48,966 bases of DNA from Pseudomonadota bacterium (lineage in GTDB: Bacteria; Myxococcota_A; Bradymonadia; Bradymonadales; GCA-2716585), in the NCBI GenBank assembly GCA_005804885.1, contig SYOX01000138.1:1-48966 (forward strand). Reading direction: 5' to 3'. Shown here in pieces: positions 1-8,184 of this stretch. Under the pieces are notes generated by a model. It had not been told where the DNA came from. It saw nothing but the letters and a program-made list of their open reading frames with translations, and ran no database searches. Position 1 is the stretch's first letter. Each line of letters begins with the position of its first letter. The translations under genes and the position numbers were made by a program.

Positions 1-2
1 GC

Positions 3-668
3 GACGGGCTGATCAACGCGCTGGACCCCGACTCCGACAACGACGGCATCCTCGACGGCACTGAGCTTGGCCTGACGCTCGACGACCTCGATCCCGACAC
101 GGATCTGGACGCCGGCAACTTCACCCCTGACGCGGACCCCGACACCACCACCGATCCCCTTGACCCCGACACCGACGGCGGCTCCGTCCCCGACGGCGCC
201 GAGGACGCCAACCAGGACGGCCGCATCGACGAGGGCGAAGGCGACCCCAACGACCCCGCCGACGACGTCGCTCCCGGCGACAGCGACGGGGACGGGCTGA
301 CCGACGTCGAAGAGGACGAGGCCGGGACGGATCCGAGGGACGCGGACTCGGACGACGACGGGGTCAAGGACGGCGACGAGCCCTCCTGGGACGTCGACAA
401 CGACGGCGACGGGCTGATCAACGCGCTGGACCCCGACTCGGACAACGACGGCCTCCTCGACGGCACTGAGCTTGGCCTGACAGAGCCCGACGAGGATACA
501 GATCCGGGCGCGGGCAACTTCACCCCTGACGCGGACCCCGGCACCACCACCGATCCCCTCGACGCCGACACCGACGGCGGCTCCGTCCCTGACGGCGTCG
601 AGGACGCCAACCTCAACGGCCGCATCGACGAGGGCGAAGGCGACCCCAACGATCCCGCCGATGACGTC
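3..668 (+). repeat. Two tandem ~265 bp copies, period 405 bp, inside the TSP3 gene
   Basis: Bases 3-269 and 408-668 are near-identical. Both open with GACGGGCTGATCAACGCG and end at a GA(C/T)GACGTC. The second copy is two codons shorter after the Leu-Gly-Leu-Thr segment. Differences are scattered single bases, mostly synonymous, so this looks like an in-frame duplication of one calcium-binding module plus its linker. Confidence 0.88.
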
Positions 669-1046
669 GAGGACAACAGGGACAGAGACGGGGACGGCGT
701 CGAGGACGAGGACGACAACTGCCCGCTGGCCTTCAATCCGGATCAGGCCGACGCCGACGAGGACGGCATCGGCGACGCCTGCCAGGAAGGGGACGATCTG
801 GACTCCGACGGCGTCCTTGACATCGACGACAACTGCCCCGACGTCGCCAACCAGGATCAAGCCGACTCCGACGGCGACGGCATCGGCGACCGCTGCGAGG
901 ACTCCAGCCCCGCCGTAGCCGTCCAGATCATGGGCAGCGCGCTCTGTCAGGCCGCATCGCCGGCTCGCCCGGCCTCCGGCGGCGCGCTCCTGCTGCTGCT
1001 CTTCGGCGCCGCGCTCCTGATCGCCCAGCGTCGCCGCGCTCGGTGA
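3..1046 (+). CDS. TSP3-repeat surface protein with MYXO-CTERM-like tail (5' truncated)
   Basis: Only the C-terminal 347 residues are in the window; the reading frame is already open at base 3 and stops at TGA 1044-1046. The visible part is almost entirely Asp-rich DxDxDG calcium-binding repeats. Two classic thrombospondin type 3 units lie near the end, each starting DNCP and closing with DGIGD.C. Upstream are two long near-copies of an 87-89-residue block. The last ~38 residues carry one Cys, a Gly-Gly, a hydrophobic helix (ALLLLLFGAALLIA) and a final QRRRAR, the layout of the MYXO-CTERM sorting signal, so surface anchoring after cleavage is likely. TSP3 repeats are known to bind calcium and to act as rigid stalks, often beside an enzymatic or adhesive N-terminus, which lies outside the window. 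The protein's activity therefore cannot be stated. Confidence 0.9.
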   Translation, partial: DGLINALDPDSDNDGILDGTELGLTLDDLDPDTDLDAGNFTPDADPDTTTDPLDPDTDGGSVPDGAEDANQDGRIDEGEGDPNDPADDVAPGDSDGDGLTDVEEDEAGTDPRDADSDDDGVKDGDEPSWDVDNDGDGLINALDPDSDNDGLLDGTELGLTEPDEDTDPGAGNFTPDADPGTTTDPLDADTDGGSVPDGVEDANLNGRIDEGEGDPNDPADDVEDNRDRDGDGVEDEDDNCPLAFNPDQADADEDGIGDACQEGDDLDSDGVLDIDDNCPDVANQDQADSDGDGIGDRCEDSSPAVAVQIMGSALCQAASPARPASGGALLLLLFGAALLIAQRRRAR

Positions 1047-1127
1047 GACCGCAGGCGCGACTGCGGTTGCTTCTGCCCCCCGATTGCTCAACAATGCCCG
1101 CCGTGACCGTCATCAAAGGGCATCGGC

Positions 1128-3485
1128 GTGGGCACCCACCTCTCCTGTGAAAACCTCAAGCGAGCCCTGAGCGCCCTCGGCCTCATCTTCGCCTCGCTGG
1201 CCTGCACCTCGCCTCTTCGCCAGGCCCCCCAGCCCGAGCCAGCCTCCGACGCTGGCGCCGACGATGATCCCGCCGAAGAAGCCGGCTGCGACGCCTGCGC
1301 CCCCGAGGTCGTCGAGGGCGAGTGCGCCGACGACGCCGAGTGCGCCCCAGGACAGATCTGCCAGGAGGCGCGCTGCCTCCCAGGCTGCCGCTTTGACGGC
1401 GCCTGCGCCGCCGGGCAGATCTGCGAGGGCTCGTCCTGCGTCGAAGGGTGTCGAGATCCCGCCGACTGCGCCGTCGGGCAGACCTGCCAGGGCGGCGCCT
1501 GCCGCGCGGTCGAGTGCGCCGACGACGCCGAGTGCGGCGGCGGCCACCAATGCCGGGCCGGCGCCTGCGCCGAGGTGGGCGCCGCCGCCTGCGACTCCGA
1601 CGAGGACTGCGGCCACCGCTGGCGCTGCACCTCGCTGGGGGTCTGCCACGACAGCGTGTGCGCGACCCACGCCGACTGCGCCAGCAGCCAGTGGTGCCGC
1701 CGCGGCCTCTGCGTCGAGCGCCACGAGGAGCTCGGCGACGTGCTCTTTGAACGCCAATTTCCTGAATGGTTGCGAGATCATAGGACCTTTGAGGGGCGAA
1801 CCTACGGGGTCGGCGGCGGGCTCTTTGATCTGGACGGGGATCTGGACCTCGACGTGTTCCTGGGGGCCTGGGAGCCAGAGACGGACTCGCCGCCCTGCGT
1901 CTATCGCAACGTGTCGACGCCCGGGTCGCTGCGCTTCGAGCCGGTGGAGGCGCTCTGCGGGTTCTGGATGGGCAAGGCCGTGATGGCCGGCGGCGTGGAT
2001 CTGGAGGGCGACGGCCGCGATGAGCTGCTGCTGCTCGGGCAAGGGGTGATCCGGCTGATCCGCTTCCACCCCCAGCCCGAGATGATCGATCTGGCGGCGC
2101 TCATCCCGACGACCGATCTGAGGCATTACTGCATGGCGGGCAGCTACGCCCCGACGGACCTCGACCTGGACGGCCGCGTCGACCTCCTCGTGGGCTGTCA
2201 GTCGCACAAGCAGCCTCGCCGGATCGAGCAGCGCAACGTGGCCTTCCGCCAACGCGAGGACGGCGGCTTCGAGGTCTTCTCAGGCCCCGAGTACGAGCCC
2301 CTCGACGACGACGGCGTGACGCTGGCGCTCGGCGTGATCGACGTCGATCAAGACGGACAGCTCGATCTGGTGGTGGCCAACGACACCTTCGTGGTCAACG
2401 GCGGCCAGACCAACAGCCTGACCACCGGCGGGCTGCTCTTTCGCTGCGATCCGGCCAGAGAGTGCGCCTTCGAAGCGCACCGCTTCGCCGAAGGGTCGCG
2501 GGCCTGGGGCTCCTTCATGGGGGTCGGCAATGTCGAGATCGGGGGCCAGGGCGAGCTGCTCTACATCACCGACTGGGGCGCCAACCGCGCGCTGGCCTGG
2601 GAGGGCCGCGCCGCTCGGGATCGGGCGGCGGAGCTTGGGATCGGGCTGGCCGCCGAGCTGGAGATGCCGCTCTTCGCCTGGAGCGCGCTGGTGGACGACT
2701 TCGACCGCAATGGGCTCGATGATATCTTTGTCTCACAAGGATCGGCGGCGAAGGACGATCCGACGACCTACGGGCGCCACCGGGACGCGCTCCTGCTCCA
2801 GCGCGCCGAGGGCGACTTTGTCGAGCGCGGCGAGCAGTCCGGATTTGGGCCGCCGGACGTGCGGGACTCCCTCAACCCCGAGCGGCCCTTCTCCAGCCGC
2901 GGGGCGGTCAAGGCCGATCTGGACCGGGACGGCCTGCTGGAGATCCTCATCGCCAGCCTGGAGGGCCACATCAAGGTCTACTCCGAGCAGCCGGGTCGGG
3001 ACAACGCCGCCGATCGCTGCGCGCTGGCGCCGCGCCCTCGGGTGGTGCCGGCGTACGGGCATGGCTTCGCGGTGGCGTCGGCGCTGGAGCCTGGGCGCTG
3101 GCGGCGGCGCGATGTTCAGGGTCATATGCGCTTCGGCGGCTCGCCCTTCATCATGACCACGGCGGGGCGGGGGGTGTTGCGCTTCCCCTCGGGGGCGCAG
3201 GTCGCCTTTGACTGCGAAGGGCAGGCCGGGCCGGTCGTGATCGAGGAGCCGGACTGGGTCCAGGTCGAGCGCGAGGGGGGCGCCGCGATCATCGCGCTGG
3301 AGGCGCCCTGGGCGTCGGGCGCCGAGGTCTCGGTGGCGATCCGCCGCGCGTCCGAGGGTCCCCGGCGCCGCGCCCTGGCCTCGCCGCTCGGTCAGGGGCG
3401 CTGGTCGGTGACCCTGGAGGGGGACGAGGACAGGGTCATGATCGGCGTGGACGGGCGCTGGATCGCGCGTTGGTTTTCCCTTTGA
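1128..3485 (+). CDS. Cys-rich, FG-GAP/VCBS-repeat secreted protein
   Basis: The 785-residue protein starts at GTG, with AAAGGG seven bases upstream. The N-terminus has a hydrophobic stretch ending at Cys26 (SLAC), a weak lipobox, so it is secreted and perhaps a lipoprotein. Residues ~54-195 hold about six Cys-rich units of the type DDAECAPGQIC...CLPGC. From ~220 to ~640 there are at least six FG-GAP/VCBS-type blades with DxDxDG(x)LDL motifs (for example DLDGDLDLDVF and DVDQDGQLDLVV), expected to form a calcium-binding beta-propeller. The C-terminal region, with RFPSGAQVAF, resembles a degenerate ASPIC/UnbV domain. It stands alone, convergent with the methyltransferase gene. The architecture is common in myxobacterial surface proteins; ligand binding is inferred and no enzymatic motif was seen. 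Confidence 0.88.
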   Translation: MGTHLSCENLKRALSALGLIFASLACTSPLRQAPQPEPASDAGADDDPAEEAGCDACAPEVVEGECADDAECAPGQICQEARCLPGCRFDGACAAGQICEGSSCVEGCRDPADCAVGQTCQGGACRAVECADDAECGGGHQCRAGACAEVGAAACDSDEDCGHRWRCTSLGVCHDSVCATHADCASSQWCRRGLCVERHEELGDVLFERQFPEWLRDHRTFEGRTYGVGGGLFDLDGDLDLDVFLGAWEPETDSPPCVYRNVSTPGSLRFEPVEALCGFWMGKAVMAGGVDLEGDGRDELLLLGQGVIRLIRFHPQPEMIDLAALIPTTDLRHYCMAGSYAPTDLDLDGRVDLLVGCQSHKQPRRIEQRNVAFRQREDGGFEVFSGPEYEPLDDDGVTLALGVIDVDQDGQLDLVVANDTFVVNGGQTNSLTTGGLLFRCDPARECAFEAHRFAEGSRAWGSFMGVGNVEIGGQGELLYITDWGANRALAWEGRAARDRAAELGIGLAAELEMPLFAWSALVDDFDRNGLDDIFVSQGSAAKDDPTTYGRHRDALLLQRAEGDFVERGEQSGFGPPDVRDSLNPERPFSSRGAVKADLDRDGLLEILIASLEGHIKVYSEQPGRDNAADRCALAPRPRVVPAYGHGFAVASALEPGRWRRRDVQGHMRFGGSPFIMTTAGRGVLRFPSGAQVAFDCEGQAGPVVIEEPDWVQVEREGGAAIIALEAPWASGAEVSVAIRRASEGPRRRALASPLGQGRWSVTLEGDEDRVMIGVDGRWIARWFSL

Positions 3486-3519
3486 AGTACAACTGCTTGC
3501 GTTTCTTTCTGGCCTGAGT

Positions 3520-4473
3520 TCAGCGTGGCTTTTGGGCGAGGATCCATGCGCCTCGTGTCATGCGATCGTCGAGGCTGAGGCGGCAGAAGGGGGGGGCGAG
3601 CCTGGATCTGGGGCGAGTCGGTGGCGCTTCGTAGCGGGTGAGGGCGACGAGGTCGAGGTTGGCGCGTTTGATGGCGCGCAGGTGGTCGGAGAGGGGGGCG
3701 CGGTTGGGGAAGAAGGGGCGTTTGCCCTTGATGAGGGCCCAGAGGGGTCTGGAGATGGACCAGTGTCCGTCCCAGGTGGGGGTGAGGTGGTGGCTTGAGA
3801 GGTCGATCTGGTGGGACATGACGCCGCCGGGCGTGAGCCAGGAGGCCAGGGTGGCGTAGGCGGCGGTGAGGTCGTCGAAGTACTCCATGGTGGCTTGAGA
3901 GATGATGGCGTCGGCGGAGGAGGCGGCGATGGAGTCCGGGCGCCAGGGGCAGAGGTAGCGCAAGGGGGACGCGGCGCCAAGGTCGCCGGGCAGCGCGCGC
4001 AGGGTGGGGAGGGTGGCTTCGAGGATCGAGGCCAGCGCTTCGACGTCGGGGAGGTGGGGCAGGGCGTGGGTGGGGAAGCGGAGGTCGGCGACGAAGGGCT
4101 TGAGGTGTGGGAACTCGCTCTGGTCGGGGATGGGCTCGCGGTTCTGGATGAGGTCGAGGAGGTGTCGGGCGACGGTGAGGTTGAGTTCGGACGCGGCGTG
4201 GGGGATCGCGTCGAGGGCGGTGACGCGGGAGGCGCCGGTCAACAGGGCGGCGATGGAGACGCCGAGGGAGTCGCCGGGGCCGATCTCGACGACGTGGCCT
4301 CGGGCCAGCTGGGCGCCAGCGTCGGCGGCGCGCCGGACGTGTCGGAGCCAGACGGCGTGGCAGTAGCGGGCGTTGTTGGAGCCGCCGGTGCCCAGCGTCG
4401 AGGGCAGGGCGGGCAGCAGGCTCTTGAGTCCGCCGAGGACGAGGCGGGCGGTGGAGGGGGTTGAGGCGCTCAT
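3520..4473 (-). CDS. Class I SAM-dependent methyltransferase
   Basis: The 317-residue protein has the Rossmann-type SAM-binding motif VVEIGPGDSLG at ~61-71, followed by an acidic strand end (TALDAIP, ~85-90) typical of the ribose-binding aspartate. A mid-protein segment (SADAIISQATMEYFDDL) and a WLTPGGVMSHQIDL strand fit motifs post-I and III of class I methyltransferases. No signal peptide is seen, so it is probably cytoplasmic. The start is ATG at 4473. The final ~60 residues are basic and do not match any substrate domain I recognise. It is convergent with the upstream VCBS gene and not in an obvious operon. Substrate unknown. Confidence 0.8.
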   Translation of the reverse strand: MSASTPSTARLVLGGLKSLLPALPSTLGTGGSNNARYCHAVWLRHVRRAADAGAQLARGHVVEIGPGDSLGVSIAALLTGASRVTALDAIPHAASELNLTVARHLLDLIQNREPIPDQSEFPHLKPFVADLRFPTHALPHLPDVEALASILEATLPTLRALPGDLGAASPLRYLCPWRPDSIAASSADAIISQATMEYFDDLTAAYATLASWLTPGGVMSHQIDLSSHHLTPTWDGHWSISRPLWALIKGKRPFFPNRAPLSDHLRAIKRANLDLVALTRYEAPPTRPRSRLAPPFCRLSLDDRMTRGAWILAQKPR

Positions 4474-4788
4474 GGGGTTGGGCTCCCAGTCTCGATCGCA
4501 CAGGAGGCGCCATCTTCAGGGAGCTTGAAGCCCGTGTCCAGAGAGCGGGGAGGGGCGGCGTGGGGCCGACAGGTTTGCTCAGTGAAGCCTGAAGTCCTGC
4601 CGCACTCGACGATCGCCCCACGCTCCTCGCACCGCCCCCCACAAGGGGGGACGGGCTCGTCGGGTGGGGCTTGGATGCCCGGGGGGCTGCGCCCGTTGGG
4701 CGCAGGCCTGCGCACGACCCAGGTCGACACCAGGGGCGTGAAAACCCCAATCCACAGGCCCACTTCGACGCGCTGATCCGCCCCAGGA
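4474..4788. other. Intergenic, 315 bp, no convincing gene
   Basis: GC-rich spacer between two minus-strand genes. It holds short palindromes, including CCCCCC/GGGGGG arms around 4635-4650 and GCGCAGGCCTGCGC near 4698. An open frame exists on the minus strand but has no family resemblance and no sensible ribosome binding site. No clear promoter was seen. Confidence 0.6.
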
Positions 4789-6141
4789 TCAGTCGTCCGA
4801 GGGGCCGGCGCCGCTTTCGACCTGGGTGCAGGAGGCGTTGGGCAGGAAGGGCGTGTGGACGAAGGCGATCTGGCACATCTCGTCGTCGGCGGCGAAGCCC
4901 CAGTGGACGTCCTTCTCGGTGGGGTTGTTGTAGAGGCACCGGAATTCGAAGCCCTGGCCGGCCGGGATGTGCATGGGCACCTCGTACATCTGGAGCTGGG
5001 GGGAGTGCCAGTCCTCGTTGACGTAGAGCAGCTCGCCGCGCTGGACGCCGTCGAAGGCGAAGATGTCGACGCGGGCGGCCAGCTGGTGGGTGTGCGACGA
5101 GAGCAGGATCACGTCGATGTCGTGGGTCATCACGCACCGCGTCCACTCGTAATGATCCCGCACGCCGGCCGTCAGGTTGATGTCCACGTCCCGCACGGCG
5201 CTGCCCCAGATCCGCTCCTGGACCTGATCGTTGGGCATCGTCAGAGCGTTGATCCGCGACCAGACCGCGACGTCCTTCGGCGTCGGGTTGACGTAGTGGA
5301 TCTCGACCATGACCCGCATGTTGCCCGGCAAGAAGGCCGCCACGCCCTCGGGCAGCTGGAGCGTCTCGCGCTCGTTCTGGGTGGCGAAGAGGAAGATCCC
5401 ATCCTCCATCATCTCCTGGTGGGCGCTGTAGAGGTCGTCGCAGTCGTACATCCCCGGCTCTATCGGCAAGCCGAGCAGGCCCAGCGCCATCACATCCATA
5501 TGGTGGACGCCGAGGGTCTGGAGCGACTCGACCCTGTTGACCGACACGAAGGCGCTCTCGCCCGGCAGGTCCGCCACCATGCACTTCCAGATCTCCTTGC
5601 CCGCCGGCGCGATCGTGTCGATCCCCATCTGGAAGCCCTCGCCCTCGGCCGGCGGCGGCAGATCCTCGGGCCTCGGGGCGCCCTCCGGGAAGAGGTCGTC
5701 GCCCTCGGCCTGAGGCAGCGCCCCCTGCCCCTGGCCGCGCGGCGCCCCGGCCAGGATCCACTCCCGCACGCTGGTCATCACGTCGACGCTGACCGGGAAG
5801 CTCGGCGGCATCTGCCGCACGTCCCCCACCTGCCCCTCAAGCACCTGCACCAGCAAGCTGCCGTCTGGATCGCCCGGGATCACCCGGACGCTGCCCGGGA
5901 CCTCGCCCGCGATCCCCACCAGCCCCGCCATCGAGGCGTCCGCGTTGGACAAGTCCAGCCCGCGCTTGGGGTTGGCGCCGCCGTGACAGGACGAAAAACT
6001 GCACGAGGGCGTCAAGAGCTGACCCTGGATGTCCGCCAGGGTCGGCGCCACCTCACCCGCAGGCTCAGGAGCCGGCTCGCCGCCGCACCCGACCAGCCCG
6101 ATCAACCCCAGCACCCAGGCCCACCTCATCTCCACCCTCAT
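4789..6141 (-). CDS. Lipoprotein with CX4CH cytochrome-like domain and copper type II monooxygenase domain
   Basis: 450 residues from ATG 6141 (a second ATG at 6129 is possible). The signal peptide ends in a lipobox, LVGC (Cys19). Residues ~33-135 look like a cytochrome-c-type domain: an unusual CX4CH heme motif at 47-53, then MPP (111-113) and a closing WILAGA helix. Residues ~165-440 match the peptidylglycine alpha-hydroxylating/dopamine beta-monooxygenase fold. All six expected copper ligands can be placed: His213, His214 and His282 for one copper; His350, His352 (HTH) and Met422 (DEMC) for the other, with spacings of ~65-70 residues as in PHM. It is expected in the periplasm or on the outer membrane, hydroxylating a C-H bond with O2; the heme domain could pass electrons in place of ascorbate, which is inference. 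Substrate unknown. Confidence 0.85.
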   Translation of the reverse strand: MRVEMRWAWVLGLIGLVGCGGEPAPEPAGEVAPTLADIQGQLLTPSCSFSSCHGGANPKRGLDLSNADASMAGLVGIAGEVPGSVRVIPGDPDGSLLVQVLEGQVGDVRQMPPSFPVSVDVMTSVREWILAGAPRGQGQGALPQAEGDDLFPEGAPRPEDLPPPAEGEGFQMGIDTIAPAGKEIWKCMVADLPGESAFVSVNRVESLQTLGVHHMDVMALGLLGLPIEPGMYDCDDLYSAHQEMMEDGIFLFATQNERETLQLPEGVAAFLPGNMRVMVEIHYVNPTPKDVAVWSRINALTMPNDQVQERIWGSAVRDVDINLTAGVRDHYEWTRCVMTHDIDVILLSSHTHQLAARVDIFAFDGVQRGELLYVNEDWHSPQLQMYEVPMHIPAGQGFEFRCLYNNPTEKDVHWGFAADDEMCQIAFVHTPFLPNASCTQVESGAGPSDD

Positions 6142-6173
6142 CAGGCCGCCCCCCAAAGTATAAAAATTGTTTG

Positions 6174-6725
6174 TCATTTCAACGGGATGCAAGGCAGCTG
6201 AAGCTCGTCGATGTCGACCTCCGCCTCGTCCATCGGCACCCGGAGCGCGGACAGCGGGTTGTCCCACCGCCCCGTCTTGACGAAGCGCGTCGTGACCTCC
6301 CCCATGGGCGAGTCCAGCGCTACCACGCCGTTGATCTTGAAGGGGATGCGCCGACCCGAGAACAGGTCGGAGACGTTGGCCGAGGCCCGCTTGAGCGAGA
6401 TCGTCAGCGGCACGTCGAAGCGCGACGACCCTTGCGCCGGGACCTCCCGGTCGAGCTGGACGATCCCATCGGCCAGCGGCCGCTCGAAGACCTTCAGATC
6501 CCAGTCGATCTGGGAGATCGGCAGGGCGAAGGTGTTCGGGTTTCTCAGGTTCATCCCCAGCTTGACCTTCATGTTGGACAGCGACAGCGAGGTCAGGCTC
6601 GCCGAGCGCACCCGCGCGCTCGGGGTCTGCACCGAGCAGCCCGAGAGCGGTACGACCAGAGAGGCGAGCAAGATCAACACGATCAGCGAGGTCAGCGGCT
6701 CGTTGAGCCGACGCGGCGAGCTCAA
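6174..6725 (-). CDS. LEA14/WHy-domain-like lipoprotein
   Basis: The frame is open to 6968, but the first ~80 residues are composition-neutral and unlike a protein N-terminus. The call therefore starts at the TTG at 6725, giving a short basic segment, a hydrophobic helix and the lipobox LSGC. No ATG lies near this point, so the start is uncertain. The remainder (SLTSLSLSNMKVKLGMNLRNPNTFALPI...) has the alternating beta pattern and the LRNPN signature of LEA14/water-stress-and-hypersensitive-response domains, which in bacteria are small periplasmic lipoproteins of poorly defined, possibly desiccation-related, role. It ends 33 bp upstream of the monooxygenase start, on the same strand, so the two may be cotranscribed. 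Confidence 0.72.
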   Translation of the reverse strand: MSSPRRLNEPLTSLIVLILLASLVVPLSGCSVQTPSARVRSASLTSLSLSNMKVKLGMNLRNPNTFALPISQIDWDLKVFERPLADGIVQLDREVPAQGSSRFDVPLTISLKRASANVSDLFSGRRIPFKINGVVALDSPMGEVTTRFVKTGRWDNPLSALRVPMDEAEVDIDELQLPCIPLK

Positions 6726-7039
6726 GGAGGCGTTCAGAAGCCATTGGGAAACTCCAGACCGTCGTTGTAGGGGTCCAAAGAGGCCATCTGCGGCTCGGAC
6801 TCGGTCGGACGGGGCGATGCCCCAGTCCTTCCTCGTCCAATCCACATCTGACCCCTTTGGCCCTCCCACAACTCGGTCTTTCATGTCCCAATGGCTTCTC
6901 ATGGCGGTCACCTGCATGGCGGCGCGCCGAGGCGCCGCGGTCGAAGTGAGCCCTGGTCGCGTCTGCAAAGCCTCCCATCGGCAGGTGAGCCCTGGGCCTG
7001 GCCTGCCTCGGTCCGCCTTTGCGGGCGCGCCCTGAACCC
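6726..7039. other. Intergenic, 314 bp, nothing definite
   Basis: Spacer upstream of the LEA14-like gene. It contains a GCGGCGC/GCGCCGC hairpin near 6919-6939. The minus-strand frame of the LEA14-like gene runs through most of it without a stop, so a longer N-terminus cannot be ruled out. I see no other gene or site here. Confidence 0.5.
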
Positions 7040-7603
7040 CTAGAAGTTCAGCTCGGCGTGGATGCCGAAGTCAAGCCACTGAAAGGTCGCCTTCGGGTCA
7101 TCCTCCTCCAGCGCGTTCCAGGCCCCGTGGATCCCGAGGTTGAGCAGCGGCAGGAGGGTGAAGTCCACCGAGAGCCCCACGTCGTAGGAGAGCCCCGACT
7201 TCTCGATGACGAAGTCCGATCCCTCCCCCGAGATGTCCCCGAAGCCCACGTGTGCGAAGAGCGCAGGGCCGATCACGCCGCCGATCCCGAGCCTCAAGCC
7301 GGCTCGACCGGTCAGGATCTGCTGGGTGGGGTTGCCGTTCTTGTCGTCCGCCGAGAAGCTCGCGTAGCCGAGCTGCGCCTCCGGGACGATCCGGACCACC
7401 GGAATGGGCAGCTCGTAGCCGAAGCGCACCGCCACCGCAGGACCAGGGCCCCCCGGGTCCACCGGCAGATCGCCCGTGTCGACCGCCAACCCCAGATCGA
7501 GCCCCAGCAAGGTCCCCGCGGTGGCCTCTTGAGCCGGCGCGCACAGCACCACCGCCGTCAAGGACGCCGCGACCGTCAACCCCGACAACAACCCTCTCTT
7601 CAT
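7040..7603 (-). CDS. Small outer-membrane beta-barrel protein
   Basis: 187 residues with a clear signal peptide (basic MKRG, hydrophobic core, cleavage near ATAG at ~28). The mature part shows alternating hydrophobic/polar strands with Gly and aromatic residues (VAVRFGYELPI, RAGLRLGIG, LSYDVGLSVDFTLLPL) and ends in the C-terminal signature of outer-membrane barrels, a terminal Phe (HAELNF). The size fits an eight-stranded OmpA/OmpW-like barrel. ATG 7603 is preceded by GAAGGGG at good spacing. The function is unassigned; a porin or structural role is likely. Confidence 0.78.
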   Translation of the reverse strand: MKRGLLSGLTVAASLTAVVLCAPAQEATAGTLLGLDLGLAVDTGDLPVDPGGPGPAVAVRFGYELPIPVVRIVPEAQLGYASFSADDKNGNPTQQILTGRAGLRLGIGGVIGPALFAHVGFGDISGEGSDFVIEKSGLSYDVGLSVDFTLLPLLNLGIHGAWNALEEDDPKATFQWLDFGIHAELNF

Positions 7604-7719
7604 GAGCGGACCCCTTCGATGTTGCGCCGCAACATGGCGCTTTACAAGATCTTTACAAGCCTGGAGAAGCTGTCCCTGGCCTGCGGGTGGGTTGAGCATC
7701 GGGCATTGCTCGGCGGCGA

Positions 7720-8142
7720 TCAAGGTGCGGCGTTCGTGGCGACGAGGAGGCCCATCCAGGAGACGGCGGCGATCTGGACGAGGAAGAAGGTGAAGCGGAC
7801 GTTGACGATGAGGGATCGGCCCGAGGAGAGGTGGGCGATGGACTGGCCGATCCGGGCGGCGAGGGTGACGATGGCGAGGGTGTGGAAGAGGTCGCTCTGG
7901 AGGTTGGTGAGGGCGCCGATGATGACGACGGCGCCGAAGACGGGGAGGTTCTCGACGCAGTTGGCGTGGGCGCGCAACAGGCGGCGGTAGGCTTCGCTGC
8001 CGTGGGGCTTGTCGGAGGGGAAGGCGTTGGGCTTCTCCTGGCCCTTGAGGACCTTGAAGACCCTGATCGTGCCGATGCCAAAGACCACGAGGGACCATGT
8101 CCAGGCCGCGAAGCCCAGGAGACACCAGAGTGCCGTGCTCAT
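7720..8142 (-). CDS. MAPEG-family integral membrane protein
   Basis: The 140-residue protein has about four predicted membrane helices. The segment RVFKVLKGQEKPNAFPSD...RRLLRAHANCVENLPVF is the family signature: RAHxNxxENxPxF is the glutathione-binding region of MAPEG enzymes (microsomal glutathione transferase / eicosanoid synthase family). I chose the ATG at 8142 over one seven codons upstream because GGAAGAG sits just before it. Bacterial members conjugate glutathione or reduce lipid hydroperoxides in the inner membrane; the exact substrate here is unknown. Confidence 0.85.
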   Translation of the reverse strand: MSTALWCLLGFAAWTWSLVVFGIGTIRVFKVLKGQEKPNAFPSDKPHGSEAYRRLLRAHANCVENLPVFGAVVIIGALTNLQSDLFHTLAIVTLAARIGQSIAHLSSGRSLIVNVRFTFFLVQIAAVSWMGLLVATNAAP

Positions 8143-8184
8143 TGTGCTCTTCCTTGGCGCCATCGCGGCGCCGTGTGTTGGAGA

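Noticed and set aside
4470..4763. 97-residue open frame on the minus strand upstream of the methyltransferase gene
   Set aside because: No ribosome binding site, no family resemblance, Pro/Arg-rich composition typical of GC-rich shadow frames; it ends at the next gene's start by chance.
7019..7990. Plus-strand open frame opposite the small barrel and MAPEG genes
   Set aside because: Arg/His/Gln-rich antisense shadow with no ribosome binding site; the minus-strand proteins have clear family motifs.
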